From JAZNOL01 sp045580815 (GTDB lineage: Bacteria; Bacillota; Clostridia; RUG12999): 37,225 nt of DNA. This document shows, piece after piece, positions 7,497 through 14,477 of this stretch. Every line of letters starts with the position of its first letter. Within the stretch, counting starts at the first letter, position 1. Below the pieces are notes generated by a model. It was not told the DNA's origin. It did not search any database and worked only from the letters and a program-made list of their open reading frames with translations. A program made the position numbers and the translations under genes. The stretch lies in assembly GCA_045580815.1 (NCBI GenBank), contig JAZNOL010000091.1, forward strand, positions 1 to 37,225. Reading direction: 5' to 3'.

Positions 7497-7566
7497 TTGA
7501 GTTTTTTGTTATTGTATTTTTTATATAATAAAATATTTGCAGATGATATAATAAAATTTGTATAAA

Positions 7567-8027
7567 CTCTTGCCTCCCTCTGACGAGGGAGGTGGCAAAA
7601 CCGTAGGTTTTGACGGAGGGAGAGAAAAATGTTAAAATATAAGAAAGAAAACATACCTCTTGCAAAAACCTTGCGAAAAAACATGACTCCATGGGAAAGA
7701 AAACTATGGTATATGTTTTTAAAAAACTATCCGATAAGATTTCAAAGACAAAAAGCAATAGATAATTACATTGCAGATTTTTACTGTGCGAAAGCGGGGC
7801 TTGTCATTGAACTTGACGGCGGCGGTCATTATACCGATGAAAAAATAGTGCAAGATGAAAAAAGAACAGCAAATTTCGAAAAATACGGTTTAAAAGTTAT
7901 ACGAATTTTAAATTCTGATGTAGATAAAAATTTTGAGGGAGTTTGTGATTTTATAGATTTAAACGTAAAAAATCTCTCCCTCCGAGTTGCTTCGCAACCC
8001 ACCTCCCTCGTCAGAGGGAGGCAAGAG
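7567..8027 (+). mobile_element. R1 element carrying a DUF559 endonuclease-like gene
   Basis: A 461-bp unit bounded by a perfect 27-bp inverted repeat (7567-7593 and 8001-8027). Each end has an outer hairpin CCTCCCTC...GAGGGAGG (left 7573-7592) and an inner hairpin: CAAAACC/GTA/GGTTTTG at 7596-7612 on the left and GTTGC/TTC/GCAAC at 7986-7998 on the right. A CGGAGGGAGAG box faces inward on each side. The interior is filled by one ORF (7629-8060) whose ribosome site lies in the left arm and whose last codons run through the right arm. No target-site duplication is evident. Confidence 0.75.
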
Positions 8028-8060
8028 ATTGGGCAAACTCAAAGCCTTATTTCAAAATAA
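7629..8060 (+). CDS. DUF559 endonuclease-domain protein inside an R1 repeat
   Basis: A 143-residue protein of the DUF559 family, with a Vsr/PD-(D/E)XK-like nuclease fold. It has the typical N-terminus (AKTLRKNMTPWERKLWY), then the core IADFYCAKAGLVIELDGGGHY, with candidate catalytic residues D50, E61, D63 and H67, then VIRILNSDV. These enzymes are related to very-short-patch-repair and homing-type nucleases; the DNA target is unknown. The SD GGAGGG (7616-7621) is part of the left repeat arm, 7 nt before the ATG. Residues 116-133 are encoded by the right arm, so the C-terminal tail is repeat-derived. It interrupts the tpiA-gpmI spacer. It could be the mobilising enzyme of the R1 repeats, or only a passenger. 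Confidence 0.85.
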   Translation: MLKYKKENIPLAKTLRKNMTPWERKLWYMFLKNYPIRFQRQKAIDNYIADFYCAKAGLVIELDGGGHYTDEKIVQDEKRTANFEKYGLKVIRILNSDVDKNFEGVCDFIDLNVKNLSLRVASQPTSLVRGRQEIGQTQSLISK

Positions 8061-8113
8061 GAAGCAAAAGTAATGTACACCATTCCAATTTTTAAGGAAA
8101 GGAATTTTCTATT

Positions 8114-9631
8114 ATGGCTAAAAAACCCGTATGTCTTATGATTCTTGACGGATACGGCATTGCGCCCGCATCCGACAAAAACGCAATTTCAATTGCAAAA
8201 ACTCCTGTTATGGACAAGTTCCTTAGCGAGTGCCCCAAAACAGAGCTTGATGCTTCAGGCATGGACGTTGGTCTGCCCGAAGGTCAGATGGGTAACTCCG
8301 AGGTTGGTCACACCAACATCGGTGCCGGCAGAATTGTTTACCAGGAGCTTACCAGAATAACCAAATCCATCACCGACGGTGATTTTTATGAAAACGAAGC
8401 TCTTTGTGCCGCAATGGATAACTGCGTTAAAAACGGCTCAAAGCTTCACGTTGCCGGTCTTCTTTCAGACGGCGGCGTTCATAGCCACAACACTCACCTT
8501 TACGCACTTCTTGACATGGCGAAGAAAAAAGGTCTCACAAAAGTTTACGTTCACGCAATTTTAGACGGCCGTGACGTGCCTCCGAACTCAGGTCTCGGTT
8601 TTGTAAACGACCTTGAATCGGAAATTGCAAAAATCGGCACAGGCAAAATTGCAACAGTTATGGGCCGTTTTTATGCAATGGATCGTGACAACCGCTGGGA
8701 ACGTGTTTCAAAAGCCTACGATGCAATGACTCTCGGCAAAGGCGAAGTGGCAGAAACTGCCGCAAAAGCCGTTGAAGAGTCTTATGCAAAAGAAGTTTAC
8801 GACGAGTTTGTTGTGCCGGCTGTTATCGAAAAAGATGCAACCATCGACAGCGGTGACAGCGTTATTTTCTTCAACTTCCGTCCTGACCGTGCACGTGAAA
8901 TCACACGTACATTTGTGGACAAAGAATTTACCGGCTTCGCCCGTGAAAAAGCAGTGGATGTTTTCTATGTATGCATGACTCAGTACGATGCAACAATGCC
9001 GAACGTTGAAGTAGCTTTCAAACCCGAAAAAATCACAAACACTCTTGGCGAAATTGTCAGTGCAAACGGCTTAAATCAGCTCCGTATTGCTGAAACAGAA
9101 AAATACGCACACGTTACATTCTTCTTTAACGGCGGCGTTGAGGCTGTTTCAGAGGGCGAAGACCGTGAGCTTATTGCTTCTCCCAAGGTTGCAACTTACG
9201 ACCTTAAACCCGAAATGAGTGCTTACGAGGTTGCCGACAAAGCAGTAGAATGCATCGAAAAAGATAAATATGATGTTATCATTTTAAATTTTGCAAACTG
9301 CGACATGGTCGGTCACACAGGCTTTATGGATGCGGCTGTTAAAGCTGTTGAAGCTGTTGATGAATGTGTTGGCAAAGTTGTGGGTAAAATACTTGAAAAG
9401 GGCGGCAAGGTGTTTATCACCGCAGACCACGGCAATGCCGACTGCATGGTTGATACCGACGGCGGACCGTTTACTGCACATACAACAAACAAAGTTCCGT
9501 TTGTTGCGGTGGGAATGGACGTTAAAATGAAAGAGTCGGGCAGACTGGCTGATATTGCACCTACAATGCTGACCGTTTTAGGCATTGAAAAACCTGCGCA
9601 GATGACAGGCGAAAGCTTAATCATCGGTTAA
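8114..9631 (+). CDS. gpmI: 2,3-bisphosphoglycerate-independent phosphoglycerate mutase
   Basis: A 505-residue Mn-dependent enzyme of the alkaline phosphatase superfamily converting 3- to 2-phosphoglycerate. The metal ligand D12 is in LMILDGYG and the phosphoserine nucleophile S62 is in GQMGNSEVGHTNIGAGR. The substrate-binding VHAILDGRDVPPNSG and NFRPDRAREITR segments and the C-terminal metal sites NFANCDMVGHTG and TADHGNAD are present. The length is standard. AAGGAAAGG lies about 12 nt before the ATG. In some spore formers this enzyme is pH-sensitive and shuts down in the forespore; that is family knowledge and not visible here. Confidence 0.98.
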   Translation: MAKKPVCLMILDGYGIAPASDKNAISIAKTPVMDKFLSECPKTELDASGMDVGLPEGQMGNSEVGHTNIGAGRIVYQELTRITKSITDGDFYENEALCAAMDNCVKNGSKLHVAGLLSDGGVHSHNTHLYALLDMAKKKGLTKVYVHAILDGRDVPPNSGLGFVNDLESEIAKIGTGKIATVMGRFYAMDRDNRWERVSKAYDAMTLGKGEVAETAAKAVEESYAKEVYDEFVVPAVIEKDATIDSGDSVIFFNFRPDRAREITRTFVDKEFTGFAREKAVDVFYVCMTQYDATMPNVEVAFKPEKITNTLGEIVSANGLNQLRIAETEKYAHVTFFFNGGVEAVSEGEDRELIASPKVATYDLKPEMSAYEVADKAVECIEKDKYDVIILNFANCDMVGHTGFMDAAVKAVEAVDECVGKVVGKILEKGGKVFITADHGNADCMVDTDGGPFTAHTTNKVPFVAVGMDVKMKESGRLADIAPTMLTVLGIEKPAQMTGESLIIG

Positions 9632-9657
9632 TCAGCTTTGTTTTGACATTTTAATCC

Positions 9658-9819
9658 AGGGGACCTCTAAAAATTCAGCGCACGAATATTGACGGATAAT
9701 TGTTCCGCCATTCGTCACAAAATTTTTTCGCATAGGACACTATTGCGTGCAAAATTTTGTATAGACTGACGAAAAATTCTCTCGTCACTCTCCACACGCT
9801 GAATATTTAGAGGACCCCT
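9658..9819. repeat. R4: 162-bp cloverleaf-like element with 23-bp inverted ends
   Basis: The ends (9658-9680 and 9797-9819) pair over 23 bp with two mismatches, starting AGGGGACCTCTAAA. Inside are three hairpins in a row: ACGAAT/ATTCGT with an inner CGGA/TCCG (9682-9715); CAAAATTTT/AAAATTTTG with an inner CGCATAG/CTATTGCG (9718-9759); and TGACGA/TCGTCA (9767-9787). Folded, this is a four-way junction. It fills most of the 252-bp gpmI-eno spacer. It could be a MITE or a structured RNA; there is no ORF. Confidence 0.7.
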
Positions 9820-9830
9820 TTAATAACCAC

Positions 9831-9883
9831 GAGGTTTTCTTTGCCGAAAATATTAATTTCAGGGAAAGGAAACCTCATTTTTT
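9831..9883 (+). promoter_or_regulatory. Leader hairpin that buries the eno ribosome binding site
   Basis: GAGGTTTTC (9831-9839) pairs with GGAAACCTC (9868-9876), with one T-G pair. The stem continues through TTTxCC/GGxAAA to about 14 bp with one mismatch. Six T (9878-9883) follow and abut the eno ATG. The AAAGGA that would serve as eno ribosome site lies in the 3' arm. It therefore looks like a terminator and a translational lock at once. Confidence 0.55.
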
Positions 9884-11194
9884 ATGAAAAATTACGATGA
9901 AATTGCAGAAGTAACAGCCCGTGAAATTCTTGATTCACGGGGAAACCCCACCGTCCAGGCGCGTGTTGTAACTTACGGCGGATGTGTGGGGGTGGCATCA
10001 GTACCGTCGGGAGCGTCAACCGGCGCATTTGAAGCAACCGAGCTTCGTGACGGGGGAGAAAGATACCTCGGCGGCGGTGTTTTAAACGCTGTTCAGAACG
10101 TAAACACCGAAATCAAAGAATCGCTTATTGGCACAAACGTGTGCTGTCAGCGGCTCATTGACCGTAAAATGATTGAAATTGACGGCACAGAAAACAAATC
10201 GCGGCTTGGAGCAAACGCAATACTGGCGGTGTCCCTTGCGGCGGCAAAAGCGGCGGCGTGTTGCCTTAATCTGCCGCTTTACCGGTATATCGGCGGTGCA
10301 AACGCCCATACTTTGCCGGTGCCCATGATGAACATTATAAACGGCGGCAAGCACGCCGACAACTCCGTAACCTGTCAGGAGTTTATGATTATGCCTGTGG
10401 GTGCAGAAAGCTTTACGGTGGCACTTGAGCAGTGTGCAACTGTTTTTCACACTCTGAAAAAGGTGTTGAAAAACAAAAATTTGTCAACAGCTGTTGGCGA
10501 TGAGGGCGGTTTTGCACCAAATCTTGACAGCGATGAGCAGGCTATCGAGCTGATTTTACAGGCAGTTGAAAAAGCCGGATTTACACCGGGAAGCGATTTT
10601 TGTATTGCCCTTGACCCGGCTTCCACAGAAATGTTTGAAGCGGCAAAAAATAAAGGCGAGACAGGCAGTTATTATTTCTGGAAAACCGATAAACTGCTGT
10701 CGCCGGACGGTATGATTGAAATGTGGAAAAGCTGGTGCGAAAAATATCCTATAATTTCTATTGAAGACGCTATGGCAGAAGAAGACTGGGACGGCTGGAG
10801 CAGGCTTACAAAAGAGCTTTGCGGCAAGGTGCAGCTTGTGGGTGATGACTTGTTTGTAACAAACTCAACACGTCTTGAAAAGGGCATAAACTTAGGCGTG
10901 GCAAACTCAATTTTAGTAAAAGTTAACCAGATTGGCACGCTCACGGAGGCACTTGAAGCCGTCCAAAAAGCAAACAGGGCAGGATATACCGCCGTAACGT
11001 CTCACCGCAGCGGCGAAACAGAAGATACCACCATTGCGGATATTGCCGTGGCAACAAACGCCGGACAGATTAAAACCGGAGCGCCCTCACGAAGCGACCG
11101 TGTGGCAAAATATAACAGACTTCTTGAAATTGAACTGGAGCTTGGTTCGTCAGCGATTTATCCCGGCAGAAATGCTTGGTTTAATTTGAAATAA
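9884..11194 (+). CDS. eno: Enolase
   Basis: A 436-residue enzyme dehydrating 2-phosphoglycerate to phosphoenolpyruvate; Mg-dependent and normally cytoplasmic. Recognisable motifs are AREILDSRGNPTV at the N-terminus, SGASTGAFEA (mobile loop), NGGKHADN, VGDEGGFAPN, the metal ligands in ALDPAST, ISIEDAMAEEDWDGW and LVGDDLFVTN, the catalytic-lysine regions LVKVNQIGT and IKTGAPSRSDR, and the signature SHRSGETEDTTIADIAVA. The start is fixed by homology. The ribosome site is weakly placed and lies in the leader hairpin (9831-9876). It ends the glycolytic run; a dense repeat cluster follows. Confidence 0.98.
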   Translation: MKNYDEIAEVTAREILDSRGNPTVQARVVTYGGCVGVASVPSGASTGAFEATELRDGGERYLGGGVLNAVQNVNTEIKESLIGTNVCCQRLIDRKMIEIDGTENKSRLGANAILAVSLAAAKAAACCLNLPLYRYIGGANAHTLPVPMMNIINGGKHADNSVTCQEFMIMPVGAESFTVALEQCATVFHTLKKVLKNKNLSTAVGDEGGFAPNLDSDEQAIELILQAVEKAGFTPGSDFCIALDPASTEMFEAAKNKGETGSYYFWKTDKLLSPDGMIEMWKSWCEKYPIISIEDAMAEEDWDGWSRLTKELCGKVQLVGDDLFVTNSTRLEKGINLGVANSILVKVNQIGTLTEALEAVQKANRAGYTAVTSHRSGETEDTTIADIAVATNAGQIKTGAPSRSDRVAKYNRLLEIELELGSSAIYPGRNAWFNLK

Positions 11195-11220
11195 GATAAA
11201 AAAGGCACCACACAAATTTG

Positions 11221-11655
11221 TACAATTCCGTAGGGGCGGATATCATCCGCCCGTTTAAAAAGCCGTGTGCGACCGAGCCACAGCGGGACAGGTGGCAACC
11301 GAAGGTTGACGGATGAGGGGATTTCACGATAGTGAAATGATTTAAAAATCAAAAAATGTACAATCCCGTAGGGAACGGTTCGTAACCGTTCCGATTATTA
11401 TAAATTTGTACAATCATGATAATTACCGGGCGACCACACAGGGTCGCCCCTACGGGATTATCCCGACCTTGTAGGGACCGCCTCCCGGACGGTCCGTAAA
11501 TCGGGCGGATGATATCCGCCCCTACGGTTTGTACAATCCCTTGCCTCCCTCTGACGAGGGAGGTGTCGAACGCCAGTGAGACGGAGGGAGAGAAATGTAG
11601 GGGTCGATGCCCACATCGACCCGAAATATCGGGCGGAGCAAAGCCACCGCCCCGA
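11221..11655. repeat. Cluster of R2 hairpins plus an R1 left arm
   Basis: This fills most of the 511-bp eno-thioesterase spacer. Hairpins next to a (C)CGTAGGG box are: GGGCGGA/TATCA/TCCGCCC (11234-11252); GGAACGGTT/CGT/AACCGTTCC (11372-11392); GGGCGACC...GGTCGCCC, reversed (11428-11449); GGACCG...CGGTCC (11475-11495); GGGCGGAT/GAT/ATCCGCCC, reversed (11503-11521); GGGTCGATG/CCCA/CATCGACCC (11601-11622); and GGGCGG...CCGCCC, reversed (11631-11652). A lone R1 left arm lies at 11538-11592. A decayed R1-like arm is seen at 11284-11325. Several units begin TGTACAAT. No gene is apparent; short ORFs here are repeat read-through. Confidence 0.8.
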
Positions 11656-11705
11656 CAACCCCATATTTCACAACCCAAATTACTATCAACAAAAACGGAG
11701 AAAAA

Positions 11706-12101
11706 ATGGATTTTGAACGATTTATAAACGATTTTAACAAAGGCGACAAATTCGGCGTAAAAAACAAAATACGCCTGGTGTCTTTATTCCGTGGCAGCTC
11801 TCATGTTGAAATGGACGCCGACGAATCGGATTTCAATTACATGGGCTCGCTTCACGGTGGAGCAATTTTTTTAATTTCCGATATTGCGGCAGGCACGGCT
11901 GTTGCTTCTTATGGCGAAAACTGTGTGACACTAAGCTCGGCAATAAACTTTGTCCGCCCGGCAAAGGCAGGCAGAATTTACGCCAAAGCAACCGTTGAAC
12001 GCAAGGGCAAAACTGTGTCTGTGTGCACAGTACATGTGTTCAACGAGGACGGCAAAATCATAAGCATGTCAACGTTTACCATGTTTAGAAATGAGAAATA
12101 G
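11706..12101 (+). CDS. PaaI-family hotdog thioesterase
   Basis: A 131-residue hotdog-fold protein. The segment YMGSLHGGAIFLISDIAAGTAV (shown here as NYMGSLHGGAIF then SDIAAG) is the PaaI/YdiI-type active-site region with the HGG motif, followed by TLSSAINFVRPAKAG. Such enzymes hydrolyse acyl-CoA thioesters; the acyl group is not predictable. The ATG at 11706 is preferred to an in-frame ATG at 11607: the upstream codons lie within repeats, GGAG lies 5 nt before 11706, and the length fits the family. The gene shares a bidirectional terminator with the converging GH127-like gene. Confidence 0.85.
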   Translation: MDFERFINDFNKGDKFGVKNKIRLVSLFRGSSHVEMDADESDFNYMGSLHGGAIFLISDIAAGTAVASYGENCVTLSSAINFVRPAKAGRIYAKATVERKGKTVSVCTVHVFNEDGKIISMSTFTMFRNEK

Positions 12102-12116
12102 TTGAATATAAAAAAT

Positions 12117-12148
12117 GCTGCAGCAAAACGATTTCATTTTGCTGCAGC
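12117..12148. terminator. Bidirectional terminator
   Basis: A perfect 12-bp stem, GCTGCAGCAAAA (12117-12128) with TTTTGCTGCAGC (12137-12148), closes an 8-nt loop. An A-run precedes it and a short T-tract follows. It serves the thioesterase gene and the converging GH127-like gene. Confidence 0.9.
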
Positions 12149-12155
12149 TTTCCGT

Positions 12156-14147
12156 TTATATAAAAATTGTGTATCTGTAATCTTTGTGCTCAATTTTATC
12201 GCTTGCCGAAGCAAAATCGCACATTGGCAATGTTTCGGATGTGCCGTCGGGGTACGTAAAGGTCACGTCATATTCGCAAAGTGCATGATTGCTGTTTTTT
12301 GCGGTTGCGGTGCAGATTGCATTTTTGCCAAAAACTGTTTTTCTGTCAATAATTTCCTCTTTTGTGCTTTCTAAATCTCTTGATAAAGCAAGAAGAACCG
12401 CACCTACGCATAAAGTAGCTTTATTTTCTGTAATAATAACGTCTCTTGCAGTATCGGAAGGAGAAAAATAGCGACACTCCATATACGGCGTTGTAGGATA
12501 AACCATTAGATTATACGGTTTTTCACAAAGCTGCGGACGGTTATCAAAACAAAGGTCAATCTCTGTTTTTCCCGATGTAATGCCGGTTTCAAAATATTTT
12601 CCGTTTTCGGGATAAAAACTGCTTCCGTTTATTTTAATTTCCGTCTTTTTGCTCCAGCTTGGAACGCGAATCATCAATTTTTTATTGGCTAAAATTTCCG
12701 CATCAATTTCAATGCGTGCAGTGCAACGTTCCAAATATCCGCCGCCTATTTGCACTTTAACCGTTTCTTTTTCTGTGGGATGAAGCGTCACGGTTGCATC
12801 GCTGAAAAAGTTAAGATATACGGTGTTTTCGTCAGATGTGGCAATATACTGTGCAAAGTTTATAAACGCCCGCGGCATATTATTTGTACAGCAATGATTA
12901 TATTCGCATCCAATCTGCTTTTCAAACATATGCCCGTCAACACCGCGAACACCTCTTGCACCTGTGGTTCCGTCTTCGGCAACGCCTGCCAGAAACGGAT
13001 TGTAAAAAGCCTTTTCGGCATAATCAAGATATTTTGTTTCGCCCGTCATGCGGTGCAGTTCGGTAAGCAACCGTATAAAATGTATAACATCGCACAGCTC
13101 GGTTATGCTGTTTTGATGCTTTGATGCTTTGAGAAACAAATCATTAAAGCCAACGCTAAAAAGCGTGTTATATTCATATTTTATAATTAATTCAAAAAAG
13201 TTTTTTGCAGCATCAAGATATTTTTGTGTGCCTGTTACACGATAAAGCTCTAAAATTCCGTCAAAGCACGAAATCATTTCATAAACCTTGTAGGACAGTT
13301 CGGGATACAAAGTTTTTGGGTCAAACACCGGCTCGCCCTCTTTTGTATAAGGATTATATTTAGATTTTGGTATAATATCGGCGGTTTTGTCGTTCCATAA
13401 ATGCACCGGAAGCATATTAAGACTGTTTTTAATTATTTTTACACAGCAGGTTTCGTCATCTTCCCACTGATTTGCAATTTCGAGTGCAAAATCGAGGTAT
13501 TTTTTGTTACCGGTAATTTCATAAAGCAAAACCATAGGCTTCATAATTGAACCCGAGGGTAATCCGAAAAACGTACCTGTTTCGCATATTTTTGCACCCA
13601 TTTCATCAAGCATATCAATAAGCTGATTGGCAGTTTTTACAGTAGCATCCAAAACAGCTTTGTCGCCCGAAATTTCATAAACCTCAATCAACGCCCATAT
13701 GGTATATTTGCGGCACCATATGTTCCACGTCCAGTCGCAATCCCAATCAAAACCGGTGATTTCGCGTGCAATTTTGGGGTTAACTCTAAAAATTTGTTTT
13801 TCGTCCCTATATGTACCCAAATACCCATCTTCACGCTGATATGACAAAATTTTATGCGTGCTTTTTAAAATAAACTCTTTTAATTTTTCGTCCTGAGTGT
13901 ACTGAAAAATACGGCACGCACCAAGCGTCAGTTTTCCCCAAAATTCGCCCTGCCACAAACCAACAGGTGCATTTTCGCCATCACAAGCGGCAAAAAAAGC
14001 ATCTTCCGCTTCTTTAAAAACAAGATTTTGGGCACTGTCCGAAACAGCACGCTCGCAAATTACTTTTTTGAACTTTTCTTCTATTTTTCCGCAAAAATGG
14101 GCGTCCTTTGCCGGCGGGATATTCACGGTTGGATAAGCCTTATACAT
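12156..14147 (-). CDS. GH127-like glycoside hydrolase (DUF1680; beta-L-arabinofuranosidase type)
   Basis: A 663-residue protein with an (alpha/alpha)6-barrel from about residue 60 to 430 and a C-terminal beta-sandwich region. Typical motifs are the GRYL-like SYQREDGYLGTY segment, the WNIWCRKYTIWALIEVYEI region, and HCCTNNMPR, which corresponds to the GH127 zinc-binding Cys-Cys motif where a cysteine acts as nucleophile. Family enzymes remove L-arabinofuranose or related sugars from plant glycans; the substrate here is unassigned. No signal peptide, so intracellular. The ATG at 14147 is chosen: a GGGGGA ribosome site lies upstream, the extra N-terminal codons up to 14219 are hydrophobic and atypical, and the likely -10 box is at 14185-14190. 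Confidence 0.82.
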   Translation of the reverse strand: MYKAYPTVNIPPAKDAHFCGKIEEKFKKVICERAVSDSAQNLVFKEAEDAFFAACDGENAPVGLWQGEFWGKLTLGACRIFQYTQDEKLKEFILKSTHKILSYQREDGYLGTYRDEKQIFRVNPKIAREITGFDWDCDWTWNIWCRKYTIWALIEVYEISGDKAVLDATVKTANQLIDMLDEMGAKICETGTFFGLPSGSIMKPMVLLYEITGNKKYLDFALEIANQWEDDETCCVKIIKNSLNMLPVHLWNDKTADIIPKSKYNPYTKEGEPVFDPKTLYPELSYKVYEMISCFDGILELYRVTGTQKYLDAAKNFFELIIKYEYNTLFSVGFNDLFLKASKHQNSITELCDVIHFIRLLTELHRMTGETKYLDYAEKAFYNPFLAGVAEDGTTGARGVRGVDGHMFEKQIGCEYNHCCTNNMPRAFINFAQYIATSDENTVYLNFFSDATVTLHPTEKETVKVQIGGGYLERCTARIEIDAEILANKKLMIRVPSWSKKTEIKINGSSFYPENGKYFETGITSGKTEIDLCFDNRPQLCEKPYNLMVYPTTPYMECRYFSPSDTARDVIITENKATLCVGAVLLALSRDLESTKEEIIDRKTVFGKNAICTATAKNSNHALCEYDVTFTYPDGTSETLPMCDFASASDKIEHKDYRYTIFI

Positions 14148-14184
14148 CGTCACATTCCCCCTGTTTGTAAAAATTGTTACCCAT

Positions 14185-14213
14185 ATTATATCAAAAATCC
14201 GCAAAAAAATAAA
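14185..14213 (-). promoter_or_regulatory. Possible promoter of the GH127-like gene
   Basis: On the minus strand TATAAT (14190-14185) is perfect, but the hexamer 17 bp upstream (TTTATT) is weak. The predicted start near 14178 is compatible with the ATG at 14147. Confidence 0.4.
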
Positions 14214-14219
14214 GTGCAT

Positions 14220-14360
14220 ATTTTTACAGAAAAAAGTATTTGTTTTTTACTTCTAAAATAAAAAACCACCATCAAATATGCAATTGACCAATAATTTGTG
14301 ATTTTTTTTACCTTTTTTATATTCTTTTTTTGCTCTTTCCGACTTTTTAGCCTTTTTCTA
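14220..14360. other. T-rich spacer without recognisable gene
   Basis: AT-rich DNA with long T-tracts on the plus strand lies between the GH127-like gene and the trmFO promoter. No ORF, repeat unit or structured RNA was recognised in it. Confidence 0.5.
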
Positions 14361-14389
14361 TTGCCAAACCTTATGTTTTTTGTTATAAT
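14361..14389 (+). promoter_or_regulatory. Sigma-A promoter of trmFO
   Basis: TTGCCA (14361-14366), a 17-bp spacer and a perfect TATAAT (14384-14389) preceded by TGT, an extended -10. The leader to the TTG start at 14478 would be about 80 nt. Confidence 0.8.
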
Positions 14390-14477
14390 TAGAATAGCAA
14401 GATTTTCAATATTTTAAGCAACGGGGGCAATTTACTTTTTGCTTCTTATAATATATAATAAAACCGGAGGGATTATA

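Noticed and set aside
7567..8027. Calling the DUF559 element a classical insertion sequence
   Set aside because: There is no DDE, serine, tyrosine or HUH transposase and no visible target-site duplication; only the nuclease-like ORF and structured ends.
11221..11655. A CRISPR array in the repeat cluster
   Set aside because: Units differ in stem, orientation and spacing; there are no equal-length spacers and no cas genes in the window.
11349..11767. Several open frames of 68-109 codons across the eno-thioesterase spacer on both strands
   Set aside because: They consist of translated R1/R2 repeat units, with no ribosome sites and no recognisable domains.
14148..14219. A 24-residue N-terminal extension of the GH127-like protein (possible signal peptide)
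   Set aside because: The segment lies over the probable promoter -10, lacks a ribosome site and lacks a signal-peptide cleavage pattern; GGGGGA before ATG 14147 supports the shorter form.
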